The position numbers were made by a program, and so were the translations under genes. Shown piece after piece: positions 1 through 6,520 of a DNA stretch of 11,598 nucleotides. Each line of letters starts with the position of its first letter. Within the stretch, counting starts at the first letter, position 1. The DNA comes from Candidatus Eisenbergiella stercorigallinarum (GTDB lineage: Bacteria > Bacillota > Clostridia > Lachnospirales > Lachnospiraceae): positions 1-11,598 of the forward strand of contig DWUW01000171.1 in assembly GCA_019120525.1 (NCBI GenBank). The letters run 5' to 3'. The notes beneath the pieces were generated by a model. The model made no database searches. It saw nothing but the letters and a program-made list of their open reading frames with translations, and had not been told where the DNA came from.

Positions 1-31
1 TTCGCAAGATGCGGCTTTTCCGACGCTTCCC

Positions 32-45
32 TTCTGTAAACAGAA
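32..45. repeat. 14-bp palindrome upstream of the pfl promoter
   Basis: TTCTGT-AA-ACAGAA is a perfect 6-bp inverted repeat with a 2-bp centre, ending 36 bp before the -35 box. A second short inverted repeat (CGGGAA/TTCCCG, 60-79) lies between it and the -35 box. Either could bind a regulator of the pfl operon, but neither matches an FNR, Rex or CRP consensus that I know. No gene is visible in positions 1-81. Confidence 0.3.
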
Positions 46-81
46 AAAAATATCAACTCCGGGAAAAAAAGCATTCCCGCC

Positions 82-110
82 TTGACGGAGCATTGCCGGT
101 TACCTATAAT
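82..110 (+). promoter_or_regulatory. Sigma-A promoter of the split pfl operon
   Basis: TTGACG (82-87) and TATAAT (105-110) are separated by exactly 17 bp, a near-consensus vegetative promoter. Transcription would begin near 117, giving a leader of about 100 nt before the TTG start at 217. The leader contains an inverted repeat (GTCCGT/ACGGAC, 128-144), and CTGTC/GACAG (191-207) touches the ribosome binding site, so some leader control is possible. The strength of the promoter suits an abundant fermentation enzyme. Confidence 0.8.
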
Positions 111-205
111 ACAAGTGCGGACGAGACGTCCGTTCCGCACGGACATGCGGAAGATTCAGAGCTTATCAACCATATTCTGCTTTTATGCTGCTGTCTGCAG
201 CGGAC

Positions 206-211
206 AGGAGG
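206..211 (+). promoter_or_regulatory. Ribosome binding site fixing the TTG start of pflB
   Basis: AGGAGG lies 5 nt before TTG 217. The next codons read RTEWNGFTGG, which matches the usual N terminus of clostridial PFL (a short segment before EW-GF). No in-frame ATG is suitably placed. The in-frame ATG at 145 and TTG at 82 have no comparable site, and the latter is the -35 box itself. Confidence 0.85.
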
Positions 212-216
212 AAGTT

Positions 217-2307
217 TTGAGGACAGAATGGAACGGTTTTACCGGCGGAGAATGGGAACGCGTCGTCAATGTGCGCGACTTCATCCAGAAGAACTATCAT
301 CCCTATGACGGGGACGAGTCGTTTCTGGCTCCGCCCACACAGGATACACTCGCCCTCTGGGACCAGGTCATGGAGCTGTCCCGGAAGGAACGGGAGGCAG
401 GCGGCGTCCTGGATATGGACACGAAGGTGATCTCCACCATCACCTCCCATGCTCCCGGATATCTGGACAGGGAAAAGGAAAAGATCGTCGGCCTGCAGAC
501 GGACAAACCCTTCAAGCGCGCCCTGCAGCCCTACGGCGGCATCCGCATGGCGCAGAAGGCCTGCGCGGACAACGGCTATACCCTGGATCCGGAGGTAACG
601 GAATTTTTCACCACCCACAGAAAAACCCATAACGCGGGCGTCTTTGACGCCTATACGCCGGAGATGCGCGCCTGCAGGAGCGCCCACATCATCACCGGCC
701 TTCCGGACGCCTACGGCAGAGGAAGGATCATCGGCGACTACCGCAGGATCGCCCTCTACGGCATCGATTATCTGATCGAGGACAAGCAGGCGCAGAAGGA
801 TTCCACCGGAAGCGTGATGACGGACGACGTGATCCGGCTCAGGGAAGAGCTCTCCGAGCAGATCATCGCGCTGAAGCAGATGAAGGAGATGGCCGCTTCC
901 TACGGCTGCGATATCTCCCGTCCCGCCTCCAACGTGCAGGAAGCCATCCAGGCCACCTATTTCGGCTATCTTTCCGCGGTGAAGGAGCAGAACGGCGCGG
1001 CCATGTCCCTGGGACGCACCTCCACCTTCTTAGATATCTACGCGGAACGCGACCTGGCGCTTGGCACCTTCACGGAGGAGCAGATCCAGGAGTTCGTGGA
1101 TCACTTCATCATGAAGCTGCGGATTATCAAATTCGCGCGCACGCCGGAATACAACGAGCTGTTCTCCGGCGACCCCGTATGGATCACCGAGTCTCTGGGA
1201 GGCGTGGGCGTGGACGGGCGTCATATGGCGACGAAGATGTCCTTCCGCTACTTGCATACCCTGACCAATCTGGGTCCTGCTCCGGAACCGAACCTGACCG
1301 TGCTCTGGTCCACCAGGCTCCCTGTCGGCTTCAAGCGCTACTGCGCGAAGATGTCCATCCAGACCTCTTCCATCCAGTACGAGAACGACGATCTGATGCG
1401 GCCCGTACACGGCGACGACTACGGCATCGCCTGCTGCGTCTCCTCCATGCGCATCGGCAAGGAAATGCAGTTCTTCGGCGCCCGCGCCAACCTGGCGAAA
1501 TGTCTGCTCTATGCCCTCAACGGCGGCATCGATGAAAAGACGAAAAAGCAGGTCGGCCCGAAATACCGGAAGTACGAGGGCGATGTGCTGGAATATGATA
1601 AGGTGCTCGACGCCTTCCATGATATGATGGAATGGCTGGCCGGGGTCTATGTAAACACCCTGAACATCATTCACTATATGCACGACAAATACTGCTATGA
1701 GCGGGCGCAGATGGCCCTCCATGACAGAGATGTGCGCCGCTACTTCGCTACGGGCATCGCCGGCCTTTCCGTGGTCGCGGATTCCCTTTCCGCCATCAAA
1801 TACGCGAAGGTGGAGCCGATCCGTGATGAAGACGGGATCATCGTTGACTTTAAGATCACGGGAGATTTCCCGAAATACGGAAACGACGACGACCGGGTGG
1901 ACGGAATCGCGAGAGACCTGGTATCCCGGTTCATGACAGCGGTGAGACGGCACCATACCTACCGGGACGGCTTCCCCACCACCTCCGTGCTGACCATCAC
2001 CTCCAACGTGGTGTATGGAAAAGCCACCGGAGCCACGCCGGACGGCCGCAGGGCGGGAACCCCCTTCGCCCCCGGCGCGAACCCGATGCACGGCCGGGAT
2101 ACCCACGGAGCAGTGGCCTCCCTCTCTTCCGTCGCCAAGCTTCCCTTCATGGATTCCCAGGACGGGATTTCCAACACCTTCACCATCATTCCGGGAGCGC
2201 TTGGCAAGGAGGATGAAGTATTTGCCGGAGACATTGAGATCGACCTTTCCGGCCTGCCCTCCTGCTGCGCGCCCACCCTTCACGAGGGGCTGGACCGCGA
2301 GGAATAG
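217..2307 (+). CDS. pflB: Pyruvate formate-lyase catalytic core lacking the glycyl-radical domain
   Basis: Cytoplasmic formate C-acetyltransferase core (pyruvate + CoA to acetyl-CoA + formate). The 696-residue protein is read from TTG 217. The N-terminal VRDFIQKNY and YDGDESFL blocks, the GRGRIIGDYRR block and the active-site loop GIACCVSSM are all present, with the two catalytic cysteines at 406-407 (equivalent to Cys418/419 of E. coli PflB). Near the C terminus MDSQDGISNTF (645-655) is conserved, but after ALGKEDEV (661-668) the family sequence ends. A 28-residue tail of unfamiliar sequence with a second Cys-Cys pair (683-684) runs to a TAG stop. A normal PFL of about 740-760 residues would continue into the radical domain, which here is the next gene, 36 nt downstream. 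The core is therefore expected to be inactive without that partner and PflA. PFL identity is certain; the split is seen directly. Confidence 0.93.
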   Translation: MRTEWNGFTGGEWERVVNVRDFIQKNYHPYDGDESFLAPPTQDTLALWDQVMELSRKEREAGGVLDMDTKVISTITSHAPGYLDREKEKIVGLQTDKPFKRALQPYGGIRMAQKACADNGYTLDPEVTEFFTTHRKTHNAGVFDAYTPEMRACRSAHIITGLPDAYGRGRIIGDYRRIALYGIDYLIEDKQAQKDSTGSVMTDDVIRLREELSEQIIALKQMKEMAASYGCDISRPASNVQEAIQATYFGYLSAVKEQNGAAMSLGRTSTFLDIYAERDLALGTFTEEQIQEFVDHFIMKLRIIKFARTPEYNELFSGDPVWITESLGGVGVDGRHMATKMSFRYLHTLTNLGPAPEPNLTVLWSTRLPVGFKRYCAKMSIQTSSIQYENDDLMRPVHGDDYGIACCVSSMRIGKEMQFFGARANLAKCLLYALNGGIDEKTKKQVGPKYRKYEGDVLEYDKVLDAFHDMMEWLAGVYVNTLNIIHYMHDKYCYERAQMALHDRDVRRYFATGIAGLSVVADSLSAIKYAKVEPIRDEDGIIVDFKITGDFPKYGNDDDRVDGIARDLVSRFMTAVRRHHTYRDGFPTTSVLTITSNVVYGKATGATPDGRRAGTPFAPGANPMHGRDTHGAVASLSSVAKLPFMDSQDGISNTFTIIPGALGKEDEVFAGDIEIDLSGLPSCCAPTLHEGLDREE

Positions 2308-2343
2308 GTCCGGCCGCTGATTTCACAGAAAGGAGATTCAACT

Positions 2344-2586
2344 ATGGAAGCAAACAAAGCGCAGATCGATAACCTGGTATCCCTTCTGGACGGCTATGCG
2401 GAGAAGGGCGGCCATCACCTGAATGTAAACGTCCTGAACCGCGAAACCCTGCTGGACGCGCAGAAGCATCCGGAAAAATATCCCCAGCTGACCATCCGTG
2501 TGTCCGGCTACGCGGTCAACTTCATCAAGCTGACCCCGCAGCAGCAGGCGGACGTCATTTCCCGCACCTTCCACGAATCGCTGTAA
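2344..2586 (+). CDS. Stand-alone glycyl-radical domain subunit of split PFL
   Basis: This 80-residue protein matches the C-terminal domain of PFL. It contains LLDGY (14-18), GGHHLNVNVLNRETLLDA (22-39), HPEKYPQLT (42-50) and the radical loop RVSGYAV (52-58), ending in the family-typical QQQADVISRTFHESL. Gly55 is the residue that PflA would convert to the stable glycyl radical. It has its own ATG and ribosome binding site (AGGAG, 2331-2335), so it looks like a real gene and not debris. E. coli GrcA/YfiD is a comparable free radical domain, but that acts as a spare part for an intact PFL. Here the neighbouring core has no radical domain, so this should be an obligatory subunit. It follows the core by 36 nt and precedes pflA by 13 nt. 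Confidence 0.9.
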   Translation: MEANKAQIDNLVSLLDGYAEKGGHHLNVNVLNRETLLDAQKHPEKYPQLTIRVSGYAVNFIKLTPQQQADVISRTFHESL

Positions 2587-2599
2587 AGGAGGCGGCCGT

Positions 2600-3352
2600 A
2601 TGCAGGGGCGCATTCATTCCATAGAGACCTTCGGCACAGTGGACGGGCCGGGCGTCCGGTTCGTGGTTTTTCTCCAGGGCTGTCCCATGCGCTGCGCCTA
2701 CTGCCACAATCCGGACACCTGGCGCACGGATGCCGGTACCCTGATGGACGCGGAAGAGATCATGGAAAGCTTCCGGCGCAACAGGAGCTTTTATAAGGAT
2801 GGCGGCATCACGGTTACCGGCGGTGAGCCGCTGCTTCAGACAGGCTTCCTGCTGGAGCTGTTTTCCCTGGCCAGGGCGGAAGGCGTCCATACCTGTATCG
2901 ACAGCTCCGGGATCTGCTTTGATCCCTCTGACAGAGACTGGATGGCACGCCTGGACCAGCTTCTTTCCCTGACGGATCTGGTCATGCTGGATATCAAGCA
3001 TATCGACCCGAAATGCCATAAGCAGCTCACCGGCTGTTCCAATGAAAATATCCTTCGTTTCGCCCATTATCTGGACCGGAAAAAAATTCCGATCTGGATC
3101 CGGCATGTGGTGGTTCCGACCATCACCGATGAGGAAACGTATCTGTACCGCCTGGGCTGGTTCATCGGCGGCCTCGGAAATCTGAAGGCCCTGGACGTGC
3201 TCCCCTACCACACCATGGGGAAGCCAAAATATGAAAAGTTGGGGATTCCTTACCGGCTGGAGGGAATCCCCGCCATGGACCGGCCCACTCTCCTTCTGAA
3301 AAAGCAGGCCATCCTGAAAGGGATCAGAGACCGCAGAAGCCATGACGCCTGA
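2600..3352 (+). CDS. pflA: Pyruvate formate-lyase-activating enzyme (radical SAM)
   Basis: The 250-residue protein has the PflA-type radical-SAM cluster motif CxxxCxxC, seen as CPMRCAYC (Cys28, Cys32, Cys35), with the usual N-terminal IETFGTVDGPGVR block and TVTGGEPLL (71-79) for SAM binding. It reductively cleaves S-adenosylmethionine and abstracts a hydrogen from the glycine of its partner, presumably Gly55 of the adjacent 80-residue subunit. The length matches E. coli PflA (246 residues). A good site (AAAGGAGG) begins at the preceding TAA stop, so the gene is co-translated with the radical-domain gene. In E. coli the activator acts on an intact PFL. Here it must recognise a radical loop on a separate small protein. 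The reductant could be the ferredoxin encoded next. Confidence 0.95.
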   Translation: MQGRIHSIETFGTVDGPGVRFVVFLQGCPMRCAYCHNPDTWRTDAGTLMDAEEIMESFRRNRSFYKDGGITVTGGEPLLQTGFLLELFSLARAEGVHTCIDSSGICFDPSDRDWMARLDQLLSLTDLVMLDIKHIDPKCHKQLTGCSNENILRFAHYLDRKKIPIWIRHVVVPTITDEETYLYRLGWFIGGLGNLKALDVLPYHTMGKPKYEKLGIPYRLEGIPAMDRPTLLLKKQAILKGIRDRRSHDA

Positions 3353-3400
3353 ACCATACTTTCTTCGGGATTCTGGCCGTTTTTTCCAAAATGCCGGAAA

Positions 3401-3418
3401 TGTACTTTAAAAAGTACA
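3401..3418. promoter_or_regulatory. Possible operator: TGTAC palindrome before the ferredoxin gene
   Basis: TGTACTTT-AA-AAAGTACA is a perfect 8-bp inverted repeat with a 2-bp centre. The related sequence CTTGTACATTT lies at 3448-3458 and overlaps the -35 element. This arrangement would suit a dimeric regulator contacting both sites. I cannot assign a regulator. The 170-nt gap after pflA contains no other gene, and I see no convincing terminator directly after pflA. Confidence 0.45.
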
Positions 3419-3448
3419 AGATTTCAGCCAATATTCCTGAAAAATCAC

Positions 3449-3477
3449 TTGTACATTTTGTCCCCATATATTAGAAT
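3449..3477 (+). promoter_or_regulatory. Promoter of the ferredoxin gene
   Basis: TTGTAC (3449-3454) and TAGAAT (3472-3477) are spaced by 17 bp. Transcription would start near 3484, giving a leader of about 40 nt with a strong AAAGGAGG site at 3508-3514. Confidence 0.6.
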
Positions 3478-3522
3478 AACTATTGAGAATCAACTGACCA
3501 TTATTTAAAGGAGGATAAAACT

Positions 3523-3693
3523 ATGGCATATGTAATCAGCGACTCTTGTGTAAGCTGCGGAACCTGCGAGGGACAGTGCCCCGTTGGCGCGATCTCCCAG
3601 GGAGACGGACAGTACGTGATCGATCCTGATACCTGCATCGAGTGCGGTTCCTGCGCTGGCGCATGCCCTACCGGCGCTATTTCCCAGGGCTGA
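3523..3693 (+). CDS. Clostridial-type 2[4Fe-4S] ferredoxin
   Basis: This is a 56-residue soluble electron carrier. Two classic cluster motifs are visible: CVSCGTCEGQCP (Cys9, 12, 15, 19) and CIECGSCAGACP (Cys38, 41, 44, 48), each followed by GAISQG. The near-duplicate halves reflect the known internal duplication of bacterial ferredoxins. The length is typical of clostridial ferredoxins (about 55 residues). AAAGGAGG lies 8 nt before the ATG. In clostridia such proteins receive electrons from pyruvate:ferredoxin oxidoreductase and supply hydrogenases and radical-SAM enzymes. Lying just after pflA it could reduce the PflA cluster, which is inference. It has its own promoter and terminator and so can also be expressed alone. 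Confidence 0.95.
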   Translation: MAYVISDSCVSCGTCEGQCPVGAISQGDGQYVIDPDTCIECGSCAGACPTGAISQG

Positions 3694-3734
3694 GGATCTG
3701 ATCCTGCTGATCGCAGGCAATTTTCAGAGTGCAG

Positions 3735-3780
3735 CTGCCGGAGAACGGCAGAGACATAAGGGCGGCATCTGCTGATGCCG
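3735..3780 (+). repeat. Two short hairpins after the ferredoxin gene
   Basis: CTGCCG/CGGCAG (3735-3751, 5-nt loop) and CGGCATC/GATGCCG (3763-3780, loop TGCT) follow the ferredoxin stop. Together with the terminator they make three consecutive stem-loops in a 90-nt 3' untranslated region, which may stabilise the short mRNA. Confidence 0.45.
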
Positions 3781-3784
3781 GAAG

Positions 3785-3820
3785 GAAATGACAGCCCTGC
3801 GGCTGTCATTTCTTTTTTCT
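3785..3820 (+). terminator. Rho-independent terminator of the ferredoxin gene
   Basis: A perfect 12-bp stem (3785-3796 with 3801-3812, GAAATGACAGCC paired with its complement) has loop CTGC and is followed by a T-rich run. It lies within the end of the convergent MerR-like gene: that gene's stop codon (3806-3808) is in the stem, and the T-run is the complement of its last lysine and arginine codons. Confidence 0.9.
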
Positions 3821-4597
3821 TTTCTCCAGCCGCTCCTGTTCCCGCAGCTGTCTTTCGCTTTCCCTTCTGGATCTCGCCTCCTCTCTCCGGCCTGCGGCGG
3901 CTGCCCTGCGCGCAGCCCTCTGTTCTTCTTTTTGCTGCTTTTCTTTCGTCTTCTTCTGTTTTTCTTCCTCCCTCCGCATTTTCTGGAGTTCCTGCTGCTT
4001 CCGGTGTGTTTCTCTCCACCCGCCATCCCACGGCCTGCCTTTTCTTCCCGCATATTGACGCAGGGCCTCATCCAGTTTCCGGAAATGTTCCTCTTCCTTT
4101 TCCATCCGGATGCGCTCCCTGTTCTGTTCTTCCTCTTCCCGGACGCGGAACTGATAATCCATTTCTTTCGCGACGGTCTCTCTGATATCCTTTGCCAGCT
4201 TTTCATTATTTTCCCTGACGGCCTGTGAGATCAGGCCATGCAGGAGCATCTGCAGACGTATGGCCTTCTCTCCCGCTTCCAGGCTCTTTTCTTCCGTTCT
4301 TACCGGATCCGGGGTCCCCACAGGCTCTCTGGCCGGCATCAGGATCTGCATGCTTCCCTCCGAGGTCAGCACAGTGCGGATCGCTTTCAGTTGAAGTCCC
4401 TGTTCCTTCAGCTTTCGGATCTCCTGAAACTGCTCCACATCCTCCCTGGTATAATATCTGTGGCCCAGCTCATTGCGGCGGATCGGCAGCTTCAGTTCCT
4501 CCTCCCAGTAACGCAGGACATGGCTTTCCACGCCCACCAGCTTCGCCGTCTCCGAGATCAGATAACGTTCTTCCTTCTTTTCCTGTTCTGTTTTCAT
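3806..4597 (-). CDS. MerR/RacA-like DNA-binding protein with long basic coiled-coil tail
   Basis: The 263-residue protein is read from ATG 4597, preceded by an AAGGAAAGGAAG stretch. A MerR-type winged helix-turn-helix is clear at the N terminus: ISETAKLVGVESHVLRYWEEEL (residues 14-35, shown here only as a family landmark) and the wing RNELGHRYYTREDVEQF (41-57). There is no effector domain with sensing cysteines. From about residue 105 the protein becomes highly charged, with long helical stretches of E, R, K and Q to the end (EKRKKK), predicting a coiled coil and nonspecific nucleic-acid affinity. This layout recalls RacA-like chromosome-organising proteins more than metal- or drug-sensing MerR proteins. 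It lies downstream of dnaB beyond a terminator. A 12-bp palindrome just before its ribosome binding site suggests autoregulation. The exact role is unknown. Confidence 0.75.
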   Translation of the reverse strand: MKTEQEKKEERYLISETAKLVGVESHVLRYWEEELKLPIRRNELGHRYYTREDVEQFQEIRKLKEQGLQLKAIRTVLTSEGSMQILMPAREPVGTPDPVRTEEKSLEAGEKAIRLQMLLHGLISQAVRENNEKLAKDIRETVAKEMDYQFRVREEEEQNRERIRMEKEEEHFRKLDEALRQYAGRKGRPWDGGWRETHRKQQELQKMRREEEKQKKTKEKQQKEEQRAARRAAAAGRREEARSRRESERQLREQERLEKRKKK

Positions 4598-4614
4598 AAG
4601 CTTCTTCCTTTCCT

Positions 4615-4626
4615 TCAGACGTCTGA
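4615..4626. promoter_or_regulatory. Possible operator upstream of the MerR-like gene
   Basis: TCAGACGTCTGA is a perfect 12-bp palindrome 17 bp before the ATG of the MerR-like gene. I see no convincing -10/-35 pair around it. It is a candidate autoregulatory site only. Confidence 0.35.
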
Positions 4627-4638
4627 CAACGCTTTCAT

Positions 4639-4680
4639 AAAAAAATAAGAGAACCCGCCGTTTTTCGGTTGAGTTCTCTT
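4639..4680 (-). terminator. Terminator after dnaB
   Basis: Read on the minus strand, AAGAGAAC (from 4680) pairs with GTTCTCTT (to 4647) over 8 bp, with an inner CCG/CGG pair. The stem is followed by TATTTTTTTAT. It ends the gdpP-rplI-dnaB transcript, so the MerR-like gene depends on read-through or its own promoter. Confidence 0.85.
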
Positions 4681-4725
4681 TGGTAAAGGGTTTTCGGACG
4701 CCGGAGCGCCCGCTTTCTCTCTGTT

Positions 4726-6066
4726 TTATTTCTGCAGATTGGCAAATTTGGTAAATTCCGGCAGCCATACCAGATCTACGGTGCCGATGGGGCCGTTTCT
4801 CTGTTTGGCGATGTTGATCTCCGCAATGCCTTTTTTTTCCGTATCCGGATTGTAATAGTCGTCCCGGTAAATGAACATGACCACATCCGCGTCCTGCTCG
4901 ATGGCCCCGGACTCTCGCAGGTCGGAAAGCATGGGCCTGTGATCCGGCCTCTGCTCCACCGCGCGGCTCAGCTGGGACAGGGCGAGCACCGGAACCTGAA
5001 GCTCCCTTGCCAGAGCCTTCAGGGAACGGGAGATCTCGGAAATCTCCTGCTGTCTGGATTCGCTTCCTCTTCCACTTCCCGACATAAGCTGCAGATAGTC
5101 GATGATGACCATCTTCACATCCATTTCCAGCTTGAACTTCCGGCATTTGGAGCGCATCTCCGAAATACTGATGCCGGGTGTATCGTCGATGATCAGTTTG
5201 GACTGGCCGATCATGCCCGCGCTTTCGATCAGCTTCTCCCATTCCAGGTCAGACAGGTTCCCGGTCCTCAGGTGCTGGGAGTCCACCTTGGATTCCATGG
5301 CAAACAGGCGGTTCACCAGCTGCTCCTTGCTCATTTCCAGGCTGAAAATAGCCACGCATTCGCCGGAATGAAAGGCCACATACTGGGCGATGTTCAGAAC
5401 GAACGCCGTCTTTCCCATGGAAGGCCTTGCGGCGATCAGCACCAGGTCGGAGGGCTGCATGCCCGCCGTCCGGTAATCCAGGTCAATGAAACCGGTGGCG
5501 ATCCCTGTCACATTTCCATTGCTGTGGGATGCCTTCTCGATCTTGTCCATGGCGTTCATGACCACTTCCCGGATAGGGACAAAATCTCCCGTATTCCTGC
5601 GCTGTACCAGATCGAAAACCCGCTTCTCCGTATCCTCCAGGATCGCCTCCATGCTGTCCTTTTCCGCATAGCAGTTGTTGGCGATCTCTTCCGTCAGCCG
5701 GATCAGCCTGCGCAGGACGGCCTTCTCGGAAACGATGGTGGCATAGGAGCGGATATTTGCCGAAGTGGGCACCACCGTCATCAGGTCCCGGATAAATTCC
5801 AGGCTCGCGATCTCCGGCGGCACATCCTTTTCCTTCAGCCGGTTCTGCAGGGTAACCGCATCCACCGGCTGGCCCTGATCGTTCAGCTCCACCATGGCGT
5901 CAAATACCACGCCATAGGATTTGTTGTAAAAATCATCTCCGTGGATGATCTCGGAGGCCGCCACAATGGCCTCCCTGTCCATCAGCATGGAACCGATCAC
6001 GGACTGCTCCGCTTCCACACTGTGGGGCAGAACTCTTTTTAATACAGCCTCATCTAATGATGCCAT
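4726..6066 (-). CDS. dnaB: Replicative DNA helicase DnaB
   Basis: The 446-residue protein is the hexameric 5'-to-3' helicase that unwinds the replication fork and interacts with primase (the E. coli DnaB family, called DnaC in Bacillus). The N-terminal domain begins PHSVEAEQSVIGSML (14-28). The RecA-like domain carries Walker A ARPSMGKT (213-220), the FSLEMS block (241-246), Walker B VIIDYLQL (320-327), the ALSQLSRAVEQR sensor block (362-373), DLRESGAIEQDAD (382-394) and the arginine-finger segment KQRNGPIG (421-428). The length is usual and no intein interrupts the Walker A or other common insertion sites. It starts 10 nt after rplI with a GAAGGA site, so it is cotranscribed with gdpP and rplI and is followed by a terminator. 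Confidence 0.97.
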   Translation of the reverse strand: MASLDEAVLKRVLPHSVEAEQSVIGSMLMDREAIVAASEIIHGDDFYNKSYGVVFDAMVELNDQGQPVDAVTLQNRLKEKDVPPEIASLEFIRDLMTVVPTSANIRSYATIVSEKAVLRRLIRLTEEIANNCYAEKDSMEAILEDTEKRVFDLVQRRNTGDFVPIREVVMNAMDKIEKASHSNGNVTGIATGFIDLDYRTAGMQPSDLVLIAARPSMGKTAFVLNIAQYVAFHSGECVAIFSLEMSKEQLVNRLFAMESKVDSQHLRTGNLSDLEWEKLIESAGMIGQSKLIIDDTPGISISEMRSKCRKFKLEMDVKMVIIDYLQLMSGSGRGSESRQQEISEISRSLKALARELQVPVLALSQLSRAVEQRPDHRPMLSDLRESGAIEQDADVVMFIYRDDYYNPDTEKKGIAEINIAKQRNGPIGTVDLVWLPEFTKFANLQK

Positions 6067-6076
6067 GCTATCCTTC

Positions 6077-6520
6077 TCATTCCTGTACGTTGACCTTCAG
6101 CGTTCCGGTTACCTGCGGATGCAGCTTCACAGGTACCTCAAAGGCACCGAACGCGCGGATCGGGTCGTTTAACTGAATCTTCTTTTTGTCAATATCCAGA
6201 CCGTGCTGCTCTTTATAAGCGGCGGCAATCTCCTTGGAGGATACGGAGCCGAACAGCTTTCCGCCTTCTCCGGCCTTCATTTTGATCACGATGGCTTTTC
6301 CTTCCAGATTCCTTGCGGCCTCCTGCGCCGCCTCCAGAAGCTCCTTCGCCTTCTTTTCCTCATGCGCCCGCTGCAGCTTCAGGTCGTTCAGGTTCTTTCC
6401 CGTGGCCTCCAGCCCCAGCTTTTTGGGCAGGATAAAATTCCTCGCGTATCCGTCGTTCACATTAACGATCTCTCCCTTTTTCCCAAGGGTCTTTACATCT
6501 TCCAATAAAATCACTTTCAT
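6077..6520 (-). CDS. rplI: 50S ribosomal protein L9
   Basis: The 147-residue large-subunit protein has the standard L9 form. The N-terminal 23S rRNA-binding domain contains MKVILLEDVKTLGKKGEIV and the signature DGYARNFILPKKLGLEAT (23-40). A charged connecting helix follows (about 41-75, rich in K, E and A), then a C-terminal domain with GEGGKLFGSVSSKEIA (84-99) and a final HPQVTGTLKVNV strand. L9 spans the ribosome surface and helps keep reading frame. Its start codon shares one base with the gdpP stop (TAATG), indicating translational coupling. The gdpP-rplI-dnaB order is a well-known Firmicute cluster. Confidence 0.97.
   Translation of the reverse strand: MKVILLEDVKTLGKKGEIVNVNDGYARNFILPKKLGLEATGKNLNDLKLQRAHEEKKAKELLEAAQEAARNLEGKAIVIKMKAGEGGKLFGSVSSKEIAAAYKEQHGLDIDKKKIQLNDPIRAFGAFEVPVKLHPQVTGTLKVNVQE

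Noticed and set aside
82..216. N-terminal extension of PFL starting at TTG 82 or ATG 145
   Set aside because: TTG 82 is the -35 box of a consensus promoter, and the extension matches nothing in PFL. TTG 217 has AGGAGG at the right distance and gives the family N terminus.
1030..2283. 417-codon open frame on the minus strand antisense to the PFL core
   Set aside because: It mirrors codon structure of pflB, whose protein is strongly conserved. The antisense product has no recognisable motif and no ribosome binding site.
2344..2586. The small protein as a GrcA/YfiD spare part for an intact PFL
   Set aside because: The neighbouring core lacks its own radical domain, so the protein is more likely a required subunit. 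An intact PFL elsewhere in the genome cannot be excluded.
3775..4228. Overlapping plus-strand frames rich in Phe, Leu, Pro and Ser opposite the MerR-like gene
   Set aside because: They are complements of the Lys/Glu/Arg-rich coiled-coil codons, so their hydrophobic look is an artefact.
4598..5242. Longer version of the MerR-like protein (478 residues)
   Set aside because: The extra part runs through the dnaB terminator and the dnaB 3' end in another frame. The helix-turn-helix begins right after ATG 4597.
4939..6042. 367-codon open frame on the plus strand antisense to dnaB
   Set aside because: dnaB is a full-length conserved gene on the other strand, and the plus-strand product is His/Gln/Leu-rich with no known fold.
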